From Candidatus Latescibacterota bacterium (GTDB lineage Bacteria; Latescibacterota; MWCZ01), in the NCBI GenBank assembly GCA_022706085.1, contig JAKJDF010000005.1:124001-188000 (forward strand): 64,000 nt of DNA, in the 5' to 3' direction. Below the pieces are notes generated by a model. That model had not been told where the DNA came from and did no database searches. It was given only the letters and a program-made list of their open reading frames with translations. This document shows positions 35,880 through 44,324 of the stretch, in pieces; position 1 is the stretch's first letter, and each line of letters begins with the position of its first letter. The position numbers were made by a program, and so were the translations under genes.

Positions 35880-37115
35880 TCACCCGCAGGCAACCTCCAT
35901 CGCCACCTCAGACCATTTGAAGAGCCGCTGCGGCTGGTAGCGAACCGTGCTGATGTCCTTGAGTATGAATTCAAGCGGACATCCGTATCTCTCGCATATG
36001 TCCCTTGTTTTTCGCAGGTCGCTCCTGACCGCTTCCGCATCGAAGGAGTCGTGCGCGAGGAATGCCGGGCTGGGTTTTCGTGAATACACGTAATCGCCGG
36101 CTATCTCCGCGGCACCGCGTTCCTCGTTCACCCACGGGCTCATGGACACCTTACGCACGTTTGGAATCATGCGGACTTCATTCATTTTTCCGTCAAGCGG
36201 ATCACAGCACCCGTAGTACACAAGCCCGAAACGTTCACAGAGGCGGCTGACGTAGTCCACTTCGAACTCTTTGAACACCTTTGGCGAGACGGTGGAAAAC
36301 ATCTGGGCGAGGCCCATCGCCCACATGTCTTTGGTACGGGGCTTTTGCGGGTTGTAACCGGGCGCCGGGAGTTCATCGGTGAACGCGCCCGTGCAGTGAA
36401 CCCAGTTCTGCGGGCCGCACAGGAGGCCCTCCGCTTCTGCCTGATCGAACATGGCCATGTAGCCGTCCGTCATTCGGCCGACCAGCCTGTGGACGTAATC
36501 CGGGCGATCGACGATCGCGAGGAGGGCGCTTTCCACGCTCATCCAGGTGCTGATGGGGTCCCACAATGAGAGATACGCATCCATGCCCCAGAGGCGCACT
36601 TCTATGATGCCATCAAACAACTCATGTGCGAACTCAAGCCGGCGTGCTGTTTCAGCTTCGTCGTGCGTCAGCCGCGGTATCTGGATCTTCTGCAGGTCTT
36701 CTTCCGTTTCGAACTGGTTTGTGTACTTGTGTCCTACGACGCCACTTGTGGGGTCTGTGACGGCAACACGCTCCTGAACGCGGACCCCGAACCCGGTGTT
36801 ATGGATGGCCTTGGAGACGTGGATGTACGGGTCGATCACCATGTCCCCGGGGAAGTGCCGCCACTGGAACAGTTCGCGACGCAGGCGGTCCTCATATCCG
36901 CGCAATTCGGGGTCGGTGCACCGGAGTGTGAGTTCGTCGTTCACATTCATCTCATTCCAGCACACCTGGTCTATCGCCACCATGGGGCGATCAGGTTTGA
37001 GTGCGTTCAATTTGCGCCACAGCGCGCGCTTCTCTTCCTGCACAGGAAGGGCCGCGATTTCGGCTTTTTGTCGGGCCAATTCGCGAACAATCGAAATATC
37101 CTGTTGGGTTGGCAT
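35880..37115 (-). CDS. Uroporphyrinogen decarboxylase-like (URO-D family) protein
   Basis: 411 aa in the broad URO-D family that also holds cobamide-dependent methyltransferase subunits (MtaA/CmuA type). Family-like features are VCWNEMNVNDELTL, LWDPISTWMSVESALL, MFDQAEAEGLLC, FGLVYYGCCDPLDGKM near residue 300 and VSMSPWVNEERGA, which follow the barrel order of the family. It is unlikely to be the haem-pathway HemE because the usual N-terminal PVW.MRQAGR motif is absent. The ATG at 37115 has AAGGA nine bases upstream. It lies downstream of the GH63-like gene, in a sugar cluster. A methyl-group transfer or demethylation role is possible and not proven. Confidence 0.7.
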   Translation of the reverse strand: MPTQQDISIVRELARQKAEIAALPVQEEKRALWRKLNALKPDRPMVAIDQVCWNEMNVNDELTLRCTDPELRGYEDRLRRELFQWRHFPGDMVIDPYIHVSKAIHNTGFGVRVQERVAVTDPTSGVVGHKYTNQFETEEDLQKIQIPRLTHDEAETARRLEFAHELFDGIIEVRLWGMDAYLSLWDPISTWMSVESALLAIVDRPDYVHRLVGRMTDGYMAMFDQAEAEGLLCGPQNWVHCTGAFTDELPAPGYNPQKPRTKDMWAMGLAQMFSTVSPKVFKEFEVDYVSRLCERFGLVYYGCCDPLDGKMNEVRMIPNVRKVSMSPWVNEERGAAEIAGDYVYSRKPSPAFLAHDSFDAEAVRSDLRKTRDICERYGCPLEFILKDISTVRYQPQRLFKWSEVAMEVACG

Positions 37116-37269
37116 GAGACGAGTCCTTCGCATGCGTGACGGGTCAGGGATGGGACGTACAGGACACAAGATAGGACGCAGTAGGCCAAGGGCAAAGACG
37201 GGAGGACTGACAGCCGGGGTTTCGTTTGAGCGCAGACACCGGAACCCCGGAAAAACGAGACATGCGCTG

Positions 37270-38967
37270 CTACACGTATTCGTGTGCAAGAATCTGGAAT
37301 ACGCTGGCCGTCCAGGTGTAGGCCGGGTCGCACAGGCCTTTTCCGGTGTGCGGGTGGAAATTCTCCGCCATACCTTGCGCGACGACCATGTCGCAAAACC
37401 GTTTGCTGATCTGGCGAGCGCTGCCGCGTTCACCGAGGGCTACCAGGCCATCCACTATGAGGAGGGTCGCAGGCGCCCAGATGGGTCCCCGCCAGTACCC
37501 TTTTGGATCGAATCTCGCACTTGCAGGGCTTTCGGTTGCCAGGCCGTGCTCTGTCAGGAATCGTCCCTCCCTGAGCAAGCCGGCCACAAGGGCTTTGCGT
37601 TGTTCCTTGGGAAGCCGTTTGCCAAGAACAATCGGCACATACGGGAGCAGACAATCCCCTTCGGCAACATCGTGCTGCCCGGACCGCGGAGCGACAAACT
37701 GGCCGTCCCTCCACGAATGGGAAATCATTTTTGCCAGGAGCGTATCGGACCGCTTCTTCCAGCGTCGGGCATCTCGTCCTCTTCCCAGTGTATCGGCGAT
37801 TTCCGAGAGGACGTCCATCTGAATCACCAGGTACGCCGAGAGGTCGGGAGATTCGACCGGAAGGCCCACGTCGAAAACAGTGGCGTTGTCCCAGCCTGAG
37901 TCATTCCCGTGGTTGTACTGCGGAATACCGTCTCCATCGTCGTCGCGCGCGGCCATCCACCAGTTCGTCCACGCGGCGAGCGGAGCGTACACCTGTTTCA
38001 ATTCGCGCTTCGTGATGAAATCCGACCGCTCCATCATCCACCGAAGCACCCATCCCTGCACAGGCGGCTTGGTGAAGTTCCATACAATCGAGACGTCGTT
38101 CAGGCTGTCGGGAAGCGCGCCGTTCTGGTCCTGATGGTCGAAAAACAGCATGAACTGGTCCCAGGCCAGTTCTGGATTCCGGTAGGCAAGCGCCATGGCA
38201 TTAAAGCAGGCATCCCAGCACCAGATATTCGACATCCAGTTCTTGGACATGAGCATCGCGGGGCGGTTCAGCCTGCCTGACGGTGCTACGACCGATGACC
38301 ATGTGAGGTACTGCGCGAGTTCCGCCGCGTTCTCATGAACCATTGAGACTTTGGGAGAACGCTTCGCCCACTTTCTGAACTCCGCTGCAACGGATCTGGT
38401 GCACTCATCGAACGTGGGACAGGGACGATTGCGCAAGGGACGCGTCGTCTTGAATTCCTCCACAACGCAATCAAGGACACCATCGCCCGCTTCAGGAAGA
38501 CAGTCAATGACCATTTGAGTGCACCGCGGGTTTTGCCAAGGCGCGTCTGCGTTGAGCGATCCAGTGGCCACGGAAATGGCCAGTCGAATTCCGCTTGACC
38601 AGTCATTCACCTCCGCGGTTGCACTATCGACAAGGAACACGTTATCAAACGCCGCAATCGGCGCGTGCGTGAAACGGACCCCTGCGCCGTTCCCTTTGAT
38701 CCGAATCGCCGTCTGTTCGGCTATGCAGAAGGATACATTCGCCGGGCCCGTTTCAAGAGTGAGAAGCGTGGTGTTCGCATTGATCGCGAAAGGAGCGGGT
38801 TTTCCGTCAACCAGCAGTTCGACGCGGAAAAGATCATGCGTCGGATTTCCGCCGCGAACGGTCCGCAGGTAGATGCCGGGTTGGCGGATTTTGGGGCGGT
38901 CAAGAAACGAGAACACGAAATAGGAGCCGTACCGGCTGAATGGCGTACGCGCAAGATCCAAGTCCAT
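37270..38967 (-). CDS. GH63/trehalase-like alpha-glucosidase
   Basis: 565 aa. After an N-terminal beta-sandwich, the C-terminal two thirds form an (alpha/alpha)6-type barrel typical of clan GH-G/GH63 (YgjK-like) enzymes: MSNIWCWDACFNAMAL, DHQDQNGALPDS, GNDSGWDNATVFD, PDLSAYLVIQMDVL, GYWRGPIWAPATLLIVDGL and ENFHPHTGKGLCD. Acidic residues in the GWDN and PDS regions are good candidates for acid and base. Substrate is probably an alpha-glucoside or related sugar. No signal peptide. The ATG at 38967 fits AGAGG spacing better than the ATG at 38973. It lies between GH4 and URO-D-like genes on the same strand. Confidence 0.75.
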   Translation of the reverse strand: MDLDLARTPFSRYGSYFVFSFLDRPKIRQPGIYLRTVRGGNPTHDLFRVELLVDGKPAPFAINANTTLLTLETGPANVSFCIAEQTAIRIKGNGAGVRFTHAPIAAFDNVFLVDSATAEVNDWSSGIRLAISVATGSLNADAPWQNPRCTQMVIDCLPEAGDGVLDCVVEEFKTTRPLRNRPCPTFDECTRSVAAEFRKWAKRSPKVSMVHENAAELAQYLTWSSVVAPSGRLNRPAMLMSKNWMSNIWCWDACFNAMALAYRNPELAWDQFMLFFDHQDQNGALPDSLNDVSIVWNFTKPPVQGWVLRWMMERSDFITKRELKQVYAPLAAWTNWWMAARDDDGDGIPQYNHGNDSGWDNATVFDVGLPVESPDLSAYLVIQMDVLSEIADTLGRGRDARRWKKRSDTLLAKMISHSWRDGQFVAPRSGQHDVAEGDCLLPYVPIVLGKRLPKEQRKALVAGLLREGRFLTEHGLATESPASARFDPKGYWRGPIWAPATLLIVDGLVALGERGSARQISKRFCDMVVAQGMAENFHPHTGKGLCDPAYTWTASVFQILAHEYV

Positions 38968-39112
38968 GGCCATCCTCTGGTTGTGTTCCGGCAGCGTACT
39001 TCGCCCGCGAACAAAGGCTGCGGGGGTGTACCCCTCAATGTACCGAATTCTGCCAACGCAATGTTACGATTTTGTGAGGAACCGCTCCTGACAGCGTCTG
39101 CCGGAAAAGGAA

Positions 39113-39138
39113 GCACCCGTCCGGATCCGGGCGGGTGC
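39113..39138 (-). terminator. Terminator-like hairpin after GH4 gene
   Basis: GCACCCG and CGGGTGC form a stem around CCCGGATCCGGA on the minus strand, followed by a T-rich stretch TTCCTTTTCC. Confidence 0.5.
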
Positions 39139-39166
39139 GAGCAATCGAGTGGTGCTCAACATAAAA

Positions 39167-40474
39167 TCAGGCAAATTGTGGCAGCCACTGCTTCTCCGCT
39201 TCGAACATTTCGCCGACCATGGACCGGATTTGCCGCAGATCGAGCACCGCCATGGTGAGCGGGTCGTAGCAGCACGCATGGAAGGCCGCGTCGCGGTCGC
39301 CTTTGAGCGCCGCCTGGACCGCAAGTTCGATGACGTTGATGTTCATGCTGTTCAATGCGGCGAGTTGAGGCGGCAGAGCGCCGACATGGCAAGGTTTGAC
39401 CCCGTTCTTGTCCGCAAAACACGGTACTTCTACCATCACGTCCTGCGGGAAGTTCGTGATAAGACCCTTGTTCGCCACGTTGCCGTTGAAACGAAACGGG
39501 ACGTGGGTCTGGATTCCGTTGATGATGTTGGAACCATATTCGTGCGAACGGCGGAACACGATCGGGCTGGTGTCAGACGCGAATCGTTCCTGGTCGGCCT
39601 CCCAGCCTTCCCGGTCGCTGCCGTAGAGCTGCTTAATGAAACCGGAGCCCCCGTTCCAGCTCCCTCCGGGGCAGTATTTCGCCACTGATTCCGGTGTTTT
39701 GCGGAACCACGCGTTGTATTCGCTGTTGTGCCCACTCCCTTCGGTGACGAAATAGCCCAGATGCTCCAGCATTTCGCAGCTTGCGGTCAGGCTGTTCCAG
39801 TGTTCGGGTTTGCGGGCAGCTTCCCTGATTCTCGGGTAAAGGTCTTCGCCGTTGTGCCGAATCCGGAGAACCCACGCCTGATGGTTGATTCCGGCCACCC
39901 AGTAGTCGATTTCGTCCCGCGGCACACCTGCCCAGTCGGCGAGCATGGCCGTGGTTCCCTGCACACTGTGGCAGAGTCCGACAAGGTTGATTCCGGTTTC
40001 GATGTCCATCGCACGGCAGAGCATGCTCATCGGATTTGTATAGTTCAGCACCCACGCGTTCGGGCAAAGGTCCGCAATATCACGGGCGATTCCGACTTTC
40101 ACGGGAATTGTCCGCAATGCCCGGAACACGCCGCCGGGACCGTGGCTGTCGCCAATGCACTGGTCCACGCCGTATTTCATCGGAATATCAATGTCAAATG
40201 CGATTGGCTCGTATCCACCGACGAGAATCGCCATGATCACGAAATCGCTCCCTTTGAGTACCTCGCGGCGATCCAGGGTGGCAACCAGTTTGCCCGTGCT
40301 CCCTGCGTCGCGCATTATTCGTTCGCCGATGCGCCGTGCATAGTCGAGGCGCTTGGGATCAATGTCCACAAGGGCCCAGTCGCTGTTGCGCAAGGCTTCG
40401 AAGCTGAGGCAGTCAATCATGAGGGTTTTGAAAAAGCCAAGGCTTCCGGCACCGATGAAGGTGATCTTGGGCAT
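39167..40474 (-). CDS. GH4-family alpha-glycosidase (NAD/Mn-dependent)
   Basis: 435 aa, typical GH4 length. The Rossmann start KITFIGAGSLGF binds NAD, and the Mn-binding Cys and His appear in VGLCHSVQG and AGINHQAWVL. Further family motifs are LNYTNPMSMLCRA and TEGSGHNSEY. GH4 enzymes cleave by transient oxidation at C3 and often act on alpha-galactosides, alpha-glucosides or glucuronides. The Asn-Pro-Met and Cys-His-Ser context resembles the alpha-galactosidase MelA and LplD branch. The enzyme is cytoplasmic. It is divergent from ackA and precedes the GH63-like gene. Confidence 0.88.
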   Translation of the reverse strand: MPKITFIGAGSLGFFKTLMIDCLSFEALRNSDWALVDIDPKRLDYARRIGERIMRDAGSTGKLVATLDRREVLKGSDFVIMAILVGGYEPIAFDIDIPMKYGVDQCIGDSHGPGGVFRALRTIPVKVGIARDIADLCPNAWVLNYTNPMSMLCRAMDIETGINLVGLCHSVQGTTAMLADWAGVPRDEIDYWVAGINHQAWVLRIRHNGEDLYPRIREAARKPEHWNSLTASCEMLEHLGYFVTEGSGHNSEYNAWFRKTPESVAKYCPGGSWNGGSGFIKQLYGSDREGWEADQERFASDTSPIVFRRSHEYGSNIINGIQTHVPFRFNGNVANKGLITNFPQDVMVEVPCFADKNGVKPCHVGALPPQLAALNSMNINVIELAVQAALKGDRDAAFHACCYDPLTMAVLDLRQIRSMVGEMFEAEKQWLPQFA

Positions 40475-40843
40475 CTGGATTCCTCCGGGGGAAGGGTCGA
40501 ATTCGCGGCGTAACGGGTACGAAAAGTCGCAAATAGTGAAGAAACACTCGAGGTTCAGGTAATACGGTAGCCACTACCTGGGGCGACGTCAAGCCTAATT
40601 CGGGCAGTTTGTTGGCGTGCACGCGTTGCCGGGGCGAAATCGCAGCAATTGGACAAGGGATTCTGCGACCACCGGCGGGGAGGTGAGGGTTGAACCGAGG
40701 TACCCTCCATGGTACCCTATGTTAATGATGATTGGTTTCCACGAATTCCCAGTGCCCCCGGGGCCATTTCTGAGCCGTTTCTCGACGGGATTACCCCTCA
40801 GCGGCGCCATCGGGCCGCACTCCCTTCCAACAGGATGACTCGA
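40475..40843. other. Intergenic region between divergent GH4 and ackA
   Basis: About 370 bp with no credible gene. A direct repeat GGTACCCT occurs at 40699-40706 and 40711-40718, with a TATGTTAAT stretch after it that could be part of an ackA promoter. No operator that I recognise. Confidence 0.5.
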
Positions 40844-42052
40844 ATGAACGTACTCGTAATCAACTGCGGCAGTTCCACAATCAAATACCAGCTCATCAAC
40901 ACCGACGATCAACAGGCTCTTGCGGCAGGCTCCGTCGAACGAATCGGGATGGCCGACGCAGTGTTGTCGCATCAGCCTCAGGGTCGGGAAAAAGTCCGGG
41001 TGACGGGTGAGATTCTTGATCACATTCAGGCAATAGAATACACGCTGGCGATTCTTCTGAGCCCGCAGTACGGGGTGATCCGGGACACCTCGGAGATCGA
41101 CGCCGTCGGCCACCGCGTGGTGCACGGAGGGGAAAAGTTTTCCGGCTCAGTAATTCTTACGGACGAGGTAATGGCACAGATCCGAGAGTGTATTGAGCTG
41201 GCTCCCCTGCATAACCCTCACAACGTGCGCGGCATCGAAGCCTGCCAGCGCTTGATGCCGAACGTACCGGAAGTCGCGGTGTTTGACACTGCGTTCCATC
41301 AGACGATGCCGGATTACGCGTACATGTACGCATTGCCGTGGAAGCTCTATGAACGACATGCGATCCGGCGCTACGGGTTTCACGGCACCTCGCACGGGTG
41401 GGTGGCGGCCCGAACCGCGGAGTTACTCGGAAAGCCGATTTCCTCACTGAAAATGGTAACGTGCCACCTGGGGAACGGTTGCTCCATCGCCGCGGTTGAC
41501 GGCGGGAAATCGGTGGATACCTCCATGGGATTCACGCCGCTCGAAGGGTTGGTCATGGGCACCCGTTCGGGAGACATCGATCCCGCGATCATCCTGCACG
41601 TGATCGGCAAGGAAGACCTCAACGTTCACGAAGCAACCGCGCTTTTGAACAAGCACAGCGGCATGCTGGGGCTTTCCGGAGTCTCAGGAGATATGCGTGA
41701 GATCGAGGCTCAGGTTGAGGCGGGAGACACCAAAGCGAAACTGGCTCTGCGAGTGTACTGTTACCGCATTCGGAAGTACATCGCCGCGTACGCGGGCGCC
41801 ATGGGCGGTCTGGACACGATTGTCTTTACGGCGGGTGTGGGAGAGAACTCGTCGCTGGTCCGAAGACTTTCCTGCGAAGGGCTGACCTTCATGGGCGTCG
41901 AGCTGGACGACACACTTAACGGCATCAGAAGCAAAACCGGGCGCGTCATTTCCACGAACACCAGCAAGGTGAAAGTCGTCGTCATGCCGACCAATGAGGA
42001 ACTGGCAATTGCCTTGGAAACGGCCCGTCTCGTTGCACCTCTGAGGGGATGA
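40844..42052 (+). CDS. ackA: Acetate kinase
   Basis: 402 aa of normal length. Signatures are VLVINCGSSTIKYQL (N-terminal phosphate-binding strand), GHRVVHGGEKF, FDTAFHQTMPDYAYMYALP, RRYGFHGTSHGWVA with the catalytic Arg/His, CHLGNGCSIAAVDGGKSVDTSMGFTPLEG and MGTRSGDIDPAI. It converts acetyl phosphate and ADP to acetate and ATP. The ATG at 40844 has ACAGGA upstream and is preferred to one nine bases earlier. No phosphotransacetylase gene is near, so acetyl phosphate must be made elsewhere. It is divergent from the GH4 gene and followed by three membrane-protein genes. Confidence 0.96.
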   Translation: MNVLVINCGSSTIKYQLINTDDQQALAAGSVERIGMADAVLSHQPQGREKVRVTGEILDHIQAIEYTLAILLSPQYGVIRDTSEIDAVGHRVVHGGEKFSGSVILTDEVMAQIRECIELAPLHNPHNVRGIEACQRLMPNVPEVAVFDTAFHQTMPDYAYMYALPWKLYERHAIRRYGFHGTSHGWVAARTAELLGKPISSLKMVTCHLGNGCSIAAVDGGKSVDTSMGFTPLEGLVMGTRSGDIDPAIILHVIGKEDLNVHEATALLNKHSGMLGLSGVSGDMREIEAQVEAGDTKAKLALRVYCYRIRKYIAAYAGAMGGLDTIVFTAGVGENSSLVRRLSCEGLTFMGVELDDTLNGIRSKTGRVISTNTSKVKVVVMPTNEELAIALETARLVAPLRG

Positions 42053-42066
42053 CCTCATTCCCTCAG
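42041..42066 (+). terminator. Hairpin overlapping the ackA stop
   Basis: CTGAGGGGATGA pairs imperfectly with TCATTCCCTCAG, including the TGA stop codon. No T-run; a weak terminator or 3' stabiliser. Confidence 0.35.
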
Positions 42067-42121
42067 GAATGGGTGAGCCGCCACTGAATTCCTGCCACGC
42101 CTGGCTCCGGACGGCATTGCG

Positions 42122-44149
42122 ATGGGGCGCGAACGACGACGAAGCGAGCCGGGGGAAGGCCTTGGACCCGCACCAGAAAACGGGCTCACGGCGACCTTTC
42201 CCTGGCGCGGCGCAGTTACAGGCTTTTTAGGCGTCGCAGTCGGGTGCGTGTTGACCGCATACTCAAGCCTGTACCTCGATTCCTCTCTTCTCGGCGATGA
42301 CTACCTGCCTATCGGAGCGTTCTCCCTTTTCCTCGGGTTGCTCTTGGTCAACGCGATTCTCCGCCGGGCAGGGTGGGGGCTGACGAGGTCGGACGTTCAC
42401 ACGGCGTACATCATGATGCTGGTTTCCGCAGCAGTCCCGGTGAATGGTTTCGCGGCACGTTTCCTCCCGATGATAACGGGCCTCTATTATTACGCTACTC
42501 CTGCGAACGGCTGGGAGGAGTATTTCTTCCGCCACGTGCCGGATTGGATAGGGCCGCGCGACCGAGACGTGGCGTGCACCTTCTACGAGGGAACGATCAC
42601 TGGCAATGTGCCCTGGGATTCGTGGCTGAAGCCGCTGGCAGTGTGGTTCATCCCGTTTGCCGGTGTGGCGCTCATGGTTCTAGCGCTGGGTATCTTTCTG
42701 CGCCGTCAATGGATAGAGAATGAGCGCCTCGTATTCCCGCTGGCCCAGGTTGCGGTGGCGGTAACCGGCTCCGGAAACACGCCCACGATCGAAACCTCCC
42801 TGATGCGGAACAGGCTGTTCTGGTTTGCCGTACTGGTGCCGTTCGCCATAAACGCTCTCAACGGTCTCCACCACCTCTATCCCGCCATCCCTAACATTCC
42901 GGCGATGGACCCAGACCTGAAAATGTCGCTTGGCGGTTATCTCACCGACCCAATTCAGCAGTACATGTATCGAGACTTTTACTTTGAGTTCCATTTTGCC
43001 CTCATCGGGGTCGCCATGATGATGAGGCAGGAAGTTTCGCTGAGCCTTTGGTTTTTTCAGGTGTTCTTCGTTGGCGTCATCTTCGTGTTCATGGTAACTG
43101 GACTGGGGCCAGGGCAGTACATGTATACCCCGAAGGAGCAATTCGGCTATGTGATGTTTGCCCGATGGACAAAAATCGGAGGTGCGGTTGTTGTTGTGGC
43201 GGTAATCCTCTGGTCACTTCGCCACGAGTTTGTTCGGGCGTGGCGGGCGGCCTTTGGCCGCAGACCAGTTTCAGAGGAAGGGCAGGCCCCACTCGGATTC
43301 GCGTTCTGGATGTTTGTTGCAGGGCTTGCGGCTTACGCAGGGTGGACAAAGGCGCTGGGGTTGCCACCGGGAACCGCGCTTGCCATGCTCGCGATCACGC
43401 TCGGCGCGTACATCGTAGTCGCGCGGATTGTGTCCGAGGGAGGGCTGATCTGGTGCAGTGTCGCGATGGACCCGGTCCTTATCTACCCGACGCTCGTAGG
43501 GACGTCCGCGCTCAGCGCGCAGACGATCACGGCGATGGCGTATACGGGATTCGTGCCGCTCGCCGCGCGCGCAAATGTACTTCCCAGCGTCATGGACTCG
43601 TTCAAGATCGCGCAGGGGTCTCGAATCCGCCCGAGCCATGTAATCATCCTGTCTTTGGCGAGTCTCGCACTCGCATTCGTTGTGAGCCTTGCCGTAGTGC
43701 TGGCTATGACGTATGCCCAGGGCGGGAACTACATGCCCCAGAAACACTACTCATACGGCCCGCGGTGGATATTTGGCAAGGCGGCAAGCTTTTTCACCGA
43801 TGTGACGGATCCTTCGTGGCAGGCGATCGCGACAATGATAGCAGGCATGGCCATCATGGGAGGGATGTACAAGCTCCATCGCCGCTATCTCTGGTGGCCA
43901 TTCTACCCATTAGGTTTCGTAATCGCTGAAACGGAAGTCATGCAGCACCAGTGGATGTCAATTGCCATCGGGTGGGCAGTTCGGTCTCTCGTGCTACGTT
44001 TTGGAGGTGCGGCGGGTTATCGGTCCATCCGTCCCGCGGCAATCGGCGTCATAATCGGGGAACTGACCAGCATCATGTTCTGGTTCGCCGTCTTTGCCCT
44101 CACGGGAACGACAGGGAAGTCCTTGACGCACGGGACTTCAACCTGGTGA
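42122..44149 (+). CDS. DUF6785/DUF6784-type membrane protein, copy 1
   Basis: 675 aa with about 14 hydrophobic segments from residue 30 onward. It matches the pattern I associate with the paired DUF6785 (N-terminal) and DUF6784 (C-terminal) domains: FPWRGAVTGFLGVAVG, LGDDYLPIGAFSLFL, LTRSDVHTAYIMMLVSAAVP, LPMITGLYYYATP, a charged RRQWIENERLVFPLAQV loop, RWTKIGGA and a last segment RRYLWWPFYPLGFVIAETE. The arrangement is reminiscent of oligopeptide-transporter (OPT) folds, so transport is plausible, not shown. It is the most divergent of three tandem paralogues. No clear Shine-Dalgarno precedes the start. Confidence 0.78.
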   Translation: MGRERRRSEPGEGLGPAPENGLTATFPWRGAVTGFLGVAVGCVLTAYSSLYLDSSLLGDDYLPIGAFSLFLGLLLVNAILRRAGWGLTRSDVHTAYIMMLVSAAVPVNGFAARFLPMITGLYYYATPANGWEEYFFRHVPDWIGPRDRDVACTFYEGTITGNVPWDSWLKPLAVWFIPFAGVALMVLALGIFLRRQWIENERLVFPLAQVAVAVTGSGNTPTIETSLMRNRLFWFAVLVPFAINALNGLHHLYPAIPNIPAMDPDLKMSLGGYLTDPIQQYMYRDFYFEFHFALIGVAMMMRQEVSLSLWFFQVFFVGVIFVFMVTGLGPGQYMYTPKEQFGYVMFARWTKIGGAVVVVAVILWSLRHEFVRAWRAAFGRRPVSEEGQAPLGFAFWMFVAGLAAYAGWTKALGLPPGTALAMLAITLGAYIVVARIVSEGGLIWCSVAMDPVLIYPTLVGTSALSAQTITAMAYTGFVPLAARANVLPSVMDSFKIAQGSRIRPSHVIILSLASLALAFVVSLAVVLAMTYAQGGNYMPQKHYSYGPRWIFGKAASFFTDVTDPSWQAIATMIAGMAIMGGMYKLHRRYLWWPFYPLGFVIAETEVMQHQWMSIAIGWAVRSLVLRFGGAAGYRSIRPAAIGVIIGELTSIMFWFAVFALTGTTGKSLTHGTSTW

Positions 44150-44324
44150 CCGCGCCCGTGGCGGATGTTGACGATGGTCTTCCGCCACCGTAAGGCGCCG
44201 TCGGCTTTGCGTCGTGTTCGCTCCATCGTACTTTAAAAATCGCTTTCTTTGGTGGATCGCTCGCCACCGAAGCACTCGTTGGCCAGCTTCGTAGTTGCTC
44301 CCCCCTCATGGTACCGGACGCAGG

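Noticed and set aside
41140-42060. Minus-strand frames opposite ackA
   Set aside because: They are shadows of a clearly conserved gene.
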